From the NCBI RefSeq assembly GCF_012844345.1, contig NZ_CP051625.1:1612001-1676000 (forward strand): 64,000 nucleotides of DNA, read 5' to 3'. Below, piece after piece: positions 55,393 to 64,000 of this stretch. Both the position numbers and the translations under genes were made by a program. The notes under the pieces were generated by a model. That model was given only the letters and a program-made list of their open reading frames with translations, made no database searches and was not told the origin of the DNA. The DNA comes from Pseudomonas sp. gcc21. GTDB lineage: Bacteria; Pseudomonadota; Gammaproteobacteria; Pseudomonadales; Pseudomonadaceae. Numbering within the stretch: the first letter of the stretch is position 1; each line of letters begins with the position of its first letter.

Positions 55393-56908
55393 ATGAGCAA
55401 AAACTACCCATCCCAGCCTGGCCGGGCACGCCTGAAGCGCGCCTGGACCCATATCAGCGGTCTGCAGCAAACGCTGCTGTTATTCGTTGTCCTCCCCTTG
55501 ATGCTCCTCACGGCGCTCGGTATCCGCATCGGACTGGAACAGGCCAACCAGTTCCAGGAACGGCGATTGAAGAATGATCTGGAGCTGATCGGCCGCGCTA
55601 TCAGCATTCCGGTAGGCGGGGCCCTCAGCGAGGGCGACCAGCAGGCCATCGAGCTGGCGCTGGGTTCGGTATTCGTTCTCGGCGAGGTCTACGGCGCCTC
55701 GGTGTTCGACGTTAACGGCGTACGGCTTGCTTCAGCAGGTATCACCGAGAGCGACCTCAGCGGCACCACTATTCCTACCGAGATCGTAGCCACGGGCGAA
55801 GGCCAGGAAGGTTATAGCCGCGTCGCCGGACGTAATCTTTTCTCACACTTTTTGCCTTTATTCGACAGTGCCGGACAGATTCAGGGGCTGATCCAGATCA
55901 CCCGACTGGCCAGCGATTTTCATCAGGCGCTACAACAAATCACAGTGATTGCCTGGGCCATATGGGGCTTGCTCAGCCTGACGATTCTGATGGCCGTTCT
56001 GCTCGGGCACTACGGCGGCGTTGGCCGTTACGTGGACAAGTTGCTGCAGCATATGCAACGAGTGGCCGGGGGTGACCATTCCCACCGGGTCGCACTTGAA
56101 GGCCCCAAGGAAGTCGCAGCGCTGGCTGACGGTCTTAACCAGATGCTCGACAGCATCGAGCAGGCCAACCGCGAACTGGAAAGTCATCGTCAGGCAGAAA
56201 CAGCATTGCTGGCACGGCTGAAGGACAACGAGAAAATGGCTGCCATCGGCAGTATGGCGCGGGGCATCGCCCATGAGCTTGGTGCGCCACTCAGCGTGAT
56301 TGATGGCCGCGCGCGTCGACTGGAACGCTCCGACGTACTCGATGATCAGCAGCGACGTCAGCTATCGGCTATCCGCATCCAGGTTGCGCGCCTCACACGT
56401 ACGGTGAAGCAGCTGCTGGATTATTGCCGTCCCACTGCGCCGCAGCCCCGGCCGCTTTCCCCCCGCACGCTCCTCCAGACAGTCATCGACGCTATCGCGC
56501 CGGAGATCGAAGCGGCGGGCAAGCATCTCAGAACAGAGATACCGCCCACGCTGCCAGACCTCACCGGCGATGCGGGCCGGCTGGAGCTGGCGCTGCTCAA
56601 CCTGCTACGCAATGCGCTCCAGGCAGCCCGGAGTGATATCCATGTGGAGCTGGTAACCGATGGCATCCGCCTCGACATTCGCATAACGGACGATGGCGCG
56701 GGCCTTCCCGACCACCCCACTGACAAACTGCTGGAGCCCTTCTTTACCACCAAGTCACCGGGGGAAGGCACCGGGCTCGGGCTGGCGATCGTCCAGTCTG
56801 TTGCAGATGAACACGACGGCGCTTTAACACTCGAGCAGGGGCAGAACGGAGGCTGCGTGGCCACCCTGCAGCTGCCGCTCACCCAGCGCTCCGCACAGGA
56901 CATTACAC

Positions 56909-56919
<11 letters not shown>
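55393..56919 (+). CDS. Two-component sensor histidine kinase
   Basis: 508 residues. Transmembrane helices at about 25-48 and 188-208 enclose a periplasmic sensor of about 140 residues, then a HAMP domain, the dimerisation box GSMARGIAHELGAPLSVI with the phosphorylated His, and the ATPase boxes LLNLLRNALQAA, DDGAGLPDH and GTGLGLAIV. The HELGAPL box fits kinases that pair with NtrC-type regulators. It overlaps the regulator gene by 11 bases and lies upstream of a MacAB exporter it may control. Confidence 0.92.
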
Positions 56920-58291
<1,372 letters not shown>

Positions 58292-58417
58292 CCAGGTCTG
58301 TTGCCGAGCGTCTATTGCCGGACCCCTGGCTTTACACAGTCTTTACCTTGGCGGCGTTCTGCTTGACGAACGCCTCTGTACACTTTGCAGCATCTGCCCA
58401 AACCCGGAACCCTTCGA

Positions 58418-59602
58418 ATGAAAGCTGGCCCTACTCGCCGTTCGAGCCGCCAACCATGGATGATCATCGTCGCCCTGTTGATAGCCGCTGCCCTCGCCTG
58501 GTTTTTCTGGCTCGCACCGAACAACCGCACCCCGGAATTCACTAGCGCAACCGTTGGCCGCGGAAACATTGAAGACAGCATTACAGCGCTGGGTACCCTG
58601 GAACCGCTGAATTACGTTGACGTGGGTACCCAGGTGTCTGGCCAGTTGCAAGCCCTGCACGTGGAACTGGGGGATCAGGTCGAAGAGGGCCAGCTACTCG
58701 CCGAAATCGACCCGACGGTGTACCTCGCCCGGGTCGAGGCCAGTGAGGCGCAGCTGGCCAACCTGCAAGCACAACTGGCGGACCGGGAATCACAGCAAAC
58801 GCTCGCTCGCCTGCAAGCCGAACGCCAGCGCAACCTCATCAAGGTCGACGCTACCAGCAAGGAGGCGCTGGAAGTCGCCGAAGCCCAGCTGCGCTCTGCC
58901 AGCGCCCAGATCGAAGCGATCAAGGCGCAGATTCGCCAGACCGAGTCCGCGCTCAAGGGTGACCAGGCCGATCTCAACTACACCCGCATCTACGCACCCA
59001 TGGCCGGTACTGTGGTTCAGCAACTGGCCAATCAGGGGCAAACCCTCAACGCCAACCAGACCGCCCCGATTGTGGTGCAGATTGCTGATCTCAATACCAT
59101 GACCGTGCGCACCCAGGTGTCCGAGGCGGACATCAGCCAGCTCAAGGTCGGCATGAACGCGTACTTTTCGACGCTGGGCCAGCCGAACCGTCGCTGGGAG
59201 GGAACGCTGCGGCAGATTCTGCCGACGCCGGAGGTAATCAACAACGTCGTGCTGTTCAATGCCCTGTTCGACGTACCCAACCCTGACCGGGATCTGCTTC
59301 CGCAAATGAGTGCACAGGTGTACTTCGTGCGCGCCTCGGCTGAGGATGTGCTGACCCTGCCAGTCTCTGCGCTGCGGCAGACCAGCAGCGACAGCGGCAA
59401 CCCAGGCGCACCCGGGCGTCCATACGAGGTGCAGGTCCTCGACGCACAGGGCCGGCCGCAGCCGCGCACGGTGCGTGTAGGTATTCGCAACCGGGTGATG
59501 GCGCAGGTGCTGGACGGGCTGGAAGCCGGCGATGAAGTCGTTACCGGTGGCCTGCAACCTGCTCCTGAAACCAGCCAGCCGCGTGGCGGACGGTTCCGCT
59601 GA
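58418..59602 (+). CDS. MacA-like periplasmic adaptor of an ABC exporter
   Basis: 394 residues from the ATG at 58418. One N-terminal transmembrane anchor ([19 protein letters not shown]) precedes a lipoyl half-motif ([20 protein letters not shown]), a coiled-coil hairpin of about 90 residues and the second half-motif ([19 protein letters not shown]), then beta-barrel domains. It links MacB to the outer-membrane channel. PvdR of the pyoverdine exporter PvdRT-OpmQ is a close family relative, but no pyoverdine genes are visible here. It overlaps the ABC gene at TGATG. Confidence 0.9.
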   Translation: MKAGPTRRSSRQPWMIIVALLIAAALAWFFWLAPNNRTPEFTSATVGRGNIEDSITALGTLEPLNYVDVGTQVSGQLQALHVELGDQVEEGQLLAEIDPTVYLARVEASEAQLANLQAQLADRESQQTLARLQAERQRNLIKVDATSKEALEVAEAQLRSASAQIEAIKAQIRQTESALKGDQADLNYTRIYAPMAGTVVQQLANQGQTLNANQTAPIVVQIADLNTMTVRTQVSEADISQLKVGMNAYFSTLGQPNRRWEGTLRQILPTPEVINNVVLFNALFDVPNPDRDLLPQMSAQVYFVRASAEDVLTLPVSALRQTSSDSGNPGAPGRPYEVQVLDAQGRPQPRTVRVGIRNRVMAQVLDGLEAGDEVVTGGLQPAPETSQPRGGRFR

Positions 59603-61566
59603 TGACCACTCCCTTGATTCGCCTGGAAGAACTTACCAGGACCTACCGCAACGGCGAGCTGGCCACTACCGTATTGCACGGCGTTTCGCTGGATATAGAA
59701 GAAGGCGAGTTCGTCGCCATCATGGGCGCGTCGGGCTCCGGCAAGTCCACGCTCATGCATCTGCTGGGTTGTCTCGACAAGCCCACCAGCGGTCGCTATC
59801 TGTTTGCCGGGGAAGACATTGCGCAGCTCGACCGCGACGCCCTTGCCAGTCTGCGGCGCAAGACCTTCGGCTTCATATTTCAGAGCTATCACCTGATCGC
59901 CTCGGCCACCGCGACCGAAAACGTGGAAGTACCGGCCATTTACGCGGGCATGCCGCGGGACCTGCGCCATGCGCGCGCCGAACAACTGCTTGGCGAACTG
60001 GGTCTGGGCGAACGTCTCGGCAACCGGCCCAATCAACTCTCCGGCGGGCAACAACAGCGGGTATCGATCGCCCGCGCGCTGATGAATGACGCCCGGGTGA
60101 TACTGGCTGACGAACCCACCGGCGCGCTGGACAGTCAGAGCGGCAAGGACGTACTCGCGCTGCTCAAACAACTGCACGCACGTGGCAAGACGGTCATCGT
60201 GATTACCCACGATCGCGAAGTGGCCAGCCATGCCGACCGGCTCATCGAGATCCGCGACGGGCACATCCTGAGCGACAGCGGCAAAACTGATACAGAGCAA
60301 CCATCAAGCGAGACAGCCGCGCCTGTTGCCACCGACGACGACGTCGAAACCTCACGCCGTGCTGCATTGGCCGACACCGGCGAGGCCGTACGCATGGCGT
60401 TGCGTGCCTTGCAGGCCAATCTGTTTCGCACCGTACTCACCTTGCTGGGCATCGTGATCGGAGTGGCCTCGGTGGTAGTGATGCTCGCCGTCGGCAATGG
60501 TGCGCGTCAGGAAGTACTCGATCGCATCAGCTCGATGGGGACCAATCTGTTATTGGTGCGTCCCGGCGCACCCAATACCCGCCGCTCGGTGGACGGGCAG
60601 ACCAACACGCTGATGCCGGCCGATGCCGAGTTGGCCGCTCAGCTGGATAACGTTGTGGTCGCCGTACCCGAAATGAATGGCCGGGCCACGGTCCGCGCAG
60701 GCAACAATGATTACCAGACACAGATAACCGCCACCAGCCCGGACCTGCCCTTGGCGCGGGACTGGGGTGTGAGCAGCGGCGTGTTTATCAATGAAGACGA
60801 CAACCAGCGATACGCTGCGGTCGCGGTTCTCGGCAAGACAGTGGTTACCAACCTGTTCGGCGAACAGGGCAGCCCCCTCGGGGAGTACATCCTGATCAAC
60901 AACGTGCCCTTCCAGGTCATTGGCGTGATGGCGGAGCGCGGTGCGGCGCCCTGGGGTGCGGATCAGGACGACGTGGTGTTCGTGCCGCTGAATACCGGCA
61001 GCCTGCGGCTGATCGGCCAGCGTCATCTCAACTCGATCACCATCATGATGGACGATCTGTCCCGCGCCGAACTGACCCAGGAAGCAGCCCGCCAGGTTAT
61101 TTTGCAGTCCCACGGCGGCGTCGAGGACTTCCAGATCCGCAATATGGCGTCGTTGCTGGAGAACGTTGCCGAAACACAGAACACCTTCACCATTCTGCTT
61201 GGCTCGATTGCCGCGGTATCGCTGCTGGTGGGCGGTATAGGGGTGATGAACATCATGCTGGTGAACGTCACCGAGCGCACCCGGGAGATCGGCATCCGTA
61301 TGGCAACCGGCGCGCGCACACGGCACATTCTTCAGCAGTTTATCGTCGAGGCGCTGGTGGTCTCGGCAATCGGTGGAGCCCTGGGCGTGGTCGGCGGGCT
61401 GGCATTTGCCGCCGGCCTGCAGGCGCTGGGTACGGCCATTCAGTTCACAACCGGCCCAGTGGTGCTGGCCTTCGCCTGCGCCTTCGCCACCGGCCTGATC
61501 TTCGGTTACATGCCTGCGCACAAAGCCGCGCATCTCGATCCAGTGGTGGCCCTCAGTGCAGATTAA
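59602..61566 (+). CDS. MacB-like ABC exporter (ATPase plus permease)
   Basis: 654 residues. The N-terminal ATPase (Walker [25 protein letters not shown], Walker [12 protein letters not shown]) is joined to the MacB permease. Permease helices lie near residues 285-305 and in the last 130 residues, enclosing a large periplasmic domain. Its GAFVINEDD-like core region has a typical MacB layout. This mechanotransmission-type exporter moves macrolides, peptides or siderophores from periplasm to outside through a TolC-type duct. It overlaps both neighbours. Confidence 0.93.
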   Translation: MTTPLIRLEELTRTYRNGELATTVLHGVSLDIEEGEFVAIMGASGSGKSTLMHLLGCLDKPTSGRYLFAGEDIAQLDRDALASLRRKTFGFIFQSYHLIASATATENVEVPAIYAGMPRDLRHARAEQLLGELGLGERLGNRPNQLSGGQQQRVSIARALMNDARVILADEPTGALDSQSGKDVLALLKQLHARGKTVIVITHDREVASHADRLIEIRDGHILSDSGKTDTEQPSSETAAPVATDDDVETSRRAALADTGEAVRMALRALQANLFRTVLTLLGIVIGVASVVVMLAVGNGARQEVLDRISSMGTNLLLVRPGAPNTRRSVDGQTNTLMPADAELAAQLDNVVVAVPEMNGRATVRAGNNDYQTQITATSPDLPLARDWGVSSGVFINEDDNQRYAAVAVLGKTVVTNLFGEQGSPLGEYILINNVPFQVIGVMAERGAAPWGADQDDVVFVPLNTGSLRLIGQRHLNSITIMMDDLSRAELTQEAARQVILQSHGGVEDFQIRNMASLLENVAETQNTFTILLGSIAAVSLLVGGIGVMNIMLVNVTERTREIGIRMATGARTRHILQQFIVEALVVSAIGGALGVVGGLAFAAGLQALGTAIQFTTGPVVLAFACAFATGLIFGYMPAHKAAHLDPVVALSAD

Positions 61567-62953
61567 ATATTTCGCTCCGCTCATCCTGTCGGCGATGCTC
61601 ACCGGCTGCAGCCTCAACACACCGATGCCGGAAGCCGAAGTGTCCATCCCGTCGGGATGGAACAATGCCCCCGTTGAAAGTGCCTGGCCGGCAGCCAACT
61701 GGTGGCAACATTACGAGTCCGCATCGTTGGAGCAACTGATGCAGCGCGCCCGGGACGGCAATCTGGACCTTGCCAGTGCCGCCAGCCGCCTGGTGCAGGC
61801 TGATGCACAGCTGCGCCAGAGCGGCGCTGCCCTGCTTCCTCAGTTGGGTGCCGGGTTCTCGGCCAACCGCAGCGACAGCCTGCGCAGCGATGGAAATGGC
61901 GATACCGGGCGCGATATGTACAGCGCCACACTCAACGCCAGTTATGAGATCGACTTCTGGGGCCGTAACCGCGCCCTGGTCGAGTCTGCCCAAGCCAACC
62001 TGCAGGCCAGCCGTTTCGACAGGGATACCCTCGCACTGAGCATCGATGCCAGCGTAGCCAGTACCTGGTTTCAGCTACTGGAGAACCAGCGCCGTCTGAC
62101 CCTGGCGCGCGATAGCCTAGACATTGCGCAACGCGTCCTGCAACTGGTCGAGGCGCGATACCGCTACGGCGCAGCGGACAGCCTGGAGGTCAGCCAGCAG
62201 CGTACACTGGTCGCCCAGTTACAGGCCTCACTACCGGGTCTGGAGCAGTCCAGCCTGCAGCTGCGCAACAGTCTCGCTCTGCTGCTCGGCGCCAGCCCGG
62301 ACGCCGTGCTGCCAGCGGCTGACTCGCTACTGGAGATTCAGCCGCCCGAAATCAGCGCCGGCTTGCCCGTCGAACTGCTGACCAGACGCCCCGACATCCG
62401 CGCCAGCGAAGCGCGCCTGGTCGCTGCCAATGCCGATCTGACCGCCGCGCGGGCGGCGCTGCTGCCAGGCATCCAGTTGACCGGTCAGTTTGGCGCACAG
62501 AGCCTGGCGCTATCAGGCCTGCTGAGCAATCCGGCCAGTGCCTGGAGTCTTGCCGCAGGGCTTACCCAGCCGATCTTTCAGGGCGGGCGTCTACGCGCCC
62601 AGGTGGATCTGAGCGAAGCACGGCAGGAGGAACTGCTGATCGATTACCGGCGCACCCTGCTCACTGCGCTGAGTGACGTCGACACCGCTTTAGGCGCAGT
62701 GCAGCAAGCCCGCATCCGCCACGACTTTCTGCTACAGGCCAACAACGAGGCCGAGCTGGCATTCAATCTTGCCGAAACCCGTTACCGCGCCGGCGCCATC
62801 ACCCTGCAGACGCTGCTGGACACACAACGCACCTGGTACCAGAGTCAGGATAATCTGGTTCAGCAGCGCTCTGGCTGGCTGCAGGCAACCGTGGATCTGT
62901 ACCGCGCGCTGGGTGGCGGTTGGTCGGAGGGAGCGGTAAGCTACGCGCCTTGA
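61556..62953 (+). CDS. Outer-membrane efflux channel lipoprotein for the MacAB-like exporter
   Basis: 465 residues from a GTG start 11 bases inside macB. The lipoprotein signal ends at AMLTGC. The TolC/NodT repeats are complete, with the second-half motif [27 protein letters not shown] and the ending [11 protein letters not shown]. It resembles OpmQ-type channels and is distinct from the channel of the RND operon at 9.4-10.9 kb. Confidence 0.9.
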   Translation: MQIKYFAPLILSAMLTGCSLNTPMPEAEVSIPSGWNNAPVESAWPAANWWQHYESASLEQLMQRARDGNLDLASAASRLVQADAQLRQSGAALLPQLGAGFSANRSDSLRSDGNGDTGRDMYSATLNASYEIDFWGRNRALVESAQANLQASRFDRDTLALSIDASVASTWFQLLENQRRLTLARDSLDIAQRVLQLVEARYRYGAADSLEVSQQRTLVAQLQASLPGLEQSSLQLRNSLALLLGASPDAVLPAADSLLEIQPPEISAGLPVELLTRRPDIRASEARLVAANADLTAARAALLPGIQLTGQFGAQSLALSGLLSNPASAWSLAAGLTQPIFQGGRLRAQVDLSEARQEELLIDYRRTLLTALSDVDTALGAVQQARIRHDFLLQANNEAELAFNLAETRYRAGAITLQTLLDTQRTWYQSQDNLVQQRSGWLQATVDLYRALGGGWSEGAVSYAP

Positions 62954-62971
62954 TATTCCGGAGGATCGACA

Positions 62972-63412
62972 GTGGCTGCCACCCTGCGCCTGGCAACGTT
63001 GAATAACAGCCAGTTCCACCTGCACCAGCAGGAACTGACGCAGATCTGTGGCCAACTGACGCGTCTGGATGCACTGTGCAAAAGCCTTGGCGTGATTCCG
63101 CTCAGCCAGTTCGTCGATGTCACCGCACTGGAATTTCGCGAAGCGGCTGAGCTGCTCGATGGACAGGCCCCGGCACGCGTCGAGCCTGATCCGCTCACCG
63201 GCCTCCCCTATGGTCTCGAAGATATGAGCTGGAGCCCCGTCGCAGCGGGCATGACCAGCATCGAAGCCCTGACCCGCCACCTGCAACGCAATCACCCCCG
63301 GGAACTACCCGGTGCCGACATACCCGCACTTGCCGCCGAGCTGCGCTATTGCGAGCAGCTATTGGCACCGCTGGAACCCGAGGGCGGGCAGTTTCATCTG
63401 GCCGCAGATTGA
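62972..63412 (+). CDS. Protein of unknown function, last gene of the exporter operon
   Basis: 146 residues from GTG preceded by GGAGGA, 18 bases after the channel gene, so it is part of the operon. The product is soluble, with no signal peptide or membrane helix, and is acidic and rich in Leu, Ala and Glu. It contains two cysteines (QICGQLTRLDALC) early on and one near the end (LRYCEQLLAP), and a Pro/Gly stretch DPLTGLPYGLEDMSWSP in the middle. I do not recognise a family. It may be a regulator or substrate-related partner of the exporter. Confidence 0.7.
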   Translation: MAATLRLATLNNSQFHLHQQELTQICGQLTRLDALCKSLGVIPLSQFVDVTALEFREAAELLDGQAPARVEPDPLTGLPYGLEDMSWSPVAAGMTSIEALTRHLQRNHPRELPGADIPALAAELRYCEQLLAPLEPEGGQFHLAAD

Positions 63413-63515
63413 CCAGAGCACAGCGCCTCTGACGTCTCTTGAAATACATGCAAGGTCCAAATCTCCGGCCTAACGGCCTAAGCTACTGGTTCTGATTTCG
63501 CATAGGGTCTGCTGA

Positions 63516-63727
63516 CGTTTCGTCGTGGTCGCGACGGAGGCCCGTTTAGCGCAGAACAAGGCGCGAGGAGTGAAGTTTGGTTGTTCCAAATGAGCGACGA
63601 GTAACGCAGTGCTGCGCTAAACGGGCCCCGTCCCTGCGGGTTGAGTGTCAAATGACGCCACGCGGCGTTGCGGAACGCCGCCCGGCCTGGCGCCATTTGA
63701 CACAGCAACGCGACTCACGACGAAACG
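63516..63727. repeat. 212-bp nested palindromic (cloverleaf-like) element
   Basis: Outer arms CGTTTCGTCGTG (63516-63527) and CACGACGAAACG (63716-63727) are perfect 12-base inverted repeats, extended by GTCGCG/CGCGAC with one unpaired base. Inside are a 16-base perfect inverted repeat, GGCCCGTTTAGCGCAG (63539-63554) with CTGCGCTAAACGGGCC (63612-63627), and a second one, GTGTCAAATG (63645-63654) with CATTTGACAC (63694-63703), which itself encloses a CGGCGTT/AACGCCG hairpin (63663-63680). One arm is shared with 33996-34072. No gene is seen in 63413-63749. Confidence 0.85.
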
Positions 63728-63749
63728 CCAACAGCCCCTTAGGCAGTGT

Positions 63750-64000
63750 ATGAACGACCTCGCCCGCATCGTCTATATCAGCCGTGCAACTTTCGCGGCC
63801 AGCTCTGACGCGGCCAGGCCCGAAAATGACGGGTCTGCCAGCGTCGCGGCAGAGGCGATCGCGCTCGACCGCCACGTAGCGGAGATTCTTCGCGCATCCC
63901 GCGCCGCCAACCTGCGAGACGGCCTGGTAGGTATGCTGTACTACCGTGACGGGTGCTTCATTCAATGCATCGAAGGCGAGCGGCGTAAGGTGCACAAGCT
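63750..64000 (+). CDS. BLUF-domain blue-light sensor (partial)
   Basis: The frame from the ATG at 63750 stays open to the window edge (83 codons). It reads MNDLARIVYISRATFA, a variable stretch, then EILRASRAANLRDGLVGMLYYRDGCFIQCIEG. This is the BLUF pattern: flavin-contact Tyr in IVYISRA, Asn in ANLRDG, Gln in FIQ, and the EG at the end of the core strand. The C-terminus is outside the window, so any output domain (EAL, GGDEF) is unknown. It could be a short BLUF protein. Confidence 0.82.
   Translation, partial: MNDLARIVYISRATFAASSDAARPENDGSASVAAEAIALDRHVAEILRASRAANLRDGLVGMLYYRDGCFIQCIEGERRKVHK

Noticed and set aside
58292..58417. A sigma-54 promoter before the MacA gene, expected from the NtrC-type regulator.
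   Set aside because: The best candidate (TTGGCGGCG..GC) has nine bases between GG and GC instead of ten and poor flanks. Nothing else fits.
60550..61698. A 382-codon minus-strand frame opposite macB.
   Set aside because: It covers the conserved MacB permease region on the other strand and has no domain of its own. The same applies to the 59032-60300 minus-strand frame.

Overview
The window looks like a chromosomal segment of a gamma-proteobacterium of the Pseudomonadaceae, most likely the marine/halotolerant Halopseudomonas (Pseudomonas pertucinogena) lineage. This rests on moderately high GC, Pseudomonas-type gene order recalled from P. aeruginosa (purU-mvaT-sbcB; pyk, enoyl-CoA hydratase, ferredoxin reductase, sadC, fumarase; argP-argO-sodB-bifA; adhC-fghA-ispF-truD-surE-pcm-nlpD-rpoS), and Pseudomonas-specific proteins such as MvaT. 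No rRNA, tRNA, CRISPR array, prophage or insertion sequence was seen. It is mostly core genome; the accessory-looking parts are 3.1-4.4 kb, 27.6-28.1 kb, 52.5-55.3 kb and 55.4-64 kb.

Layout. 0-7 kb: a partial membrane protein, the molybdate transporter modABC, a secreted alpha/beta hydrolase with a Thr/Pro linker, then moaCDE and moaA for molybdenum cofactor on the minus strand. 7-9.4 kb: ahpC and ahpF under a well-formed OxyR site, with a strong terminator between them. 9.4-15 kb: a complete RND efflux operon (periplasmic adaptor, pump, outer-membrane channel). 15-21.5 kb: a chemoreceptor, a CBS-domain protein with a translationally coupled 59-residue protein not recognised here, purU, mvaT, sbcB, a PilZ protein and a DUF4124 protein. 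21.6-27.6 kb: a UspE-like protein, the Entner-Doudoroff genes edd-pgl-eda, and divergent pyruvate kinase. 27.6-28.1 kb: dispersed repeats. 28.1-38.6 kb: fumarase, the diguanylate cyclase SadC, a ferredoxin reductase, an enoyl-CoA hydratase, a phospholipase D/cardiolipin-synthase-like protein, an ODP-type metallo-beta-lactamase protein, AcpH, a coiled-coil membrane protein, a saccharopine-dehydrogenase-like reductase and the regulator ArgP. 38.6-44 kb: ArgO, SodB, the c-di-GMP phosphodiesterase BifA and an FAD/Rieske oxidoreductase. 44-52.4 kb: the minus-strand stress, repair and housekeeping cluster from adhC to rpoS, with a DUF368 undecaprenyl-phosphate translocase between pcm and nlpD. 52.5-55.3 kb: three small secreted proteins that share one type of signal peptide but have unrelated, mostly low-complexity mature chains, interleaved with repeats. 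55.4-63.4 kb: a histidine kinase, an NtrC-type regulator, a MacA/MacB/outer-membrane-factor exporter and an orphan 146-residue protein. The window closes with a 212-bp nested palindrome and the start of a BLUF blue-light sensor.

Themes. c-di-GMP is represented by a synthase (SadC), a hydrolase (BifA) and a PilZ effector. Oxidative and general stress are covered by AhpCF, SodB, RpoS, UspE-like, AdhC/FghA, Pcm and SurE. Two separate tripartite exporters are present. The points most worth following are the cloverleaf-like palindrome with a related fragment 30 kb away, the A/B repeat modules, the shared-leader secreted proteins, the coupled 59-residue protein, the orphan gene on the MacAB operon, and the secreted hydrolase with its hairpin leader.
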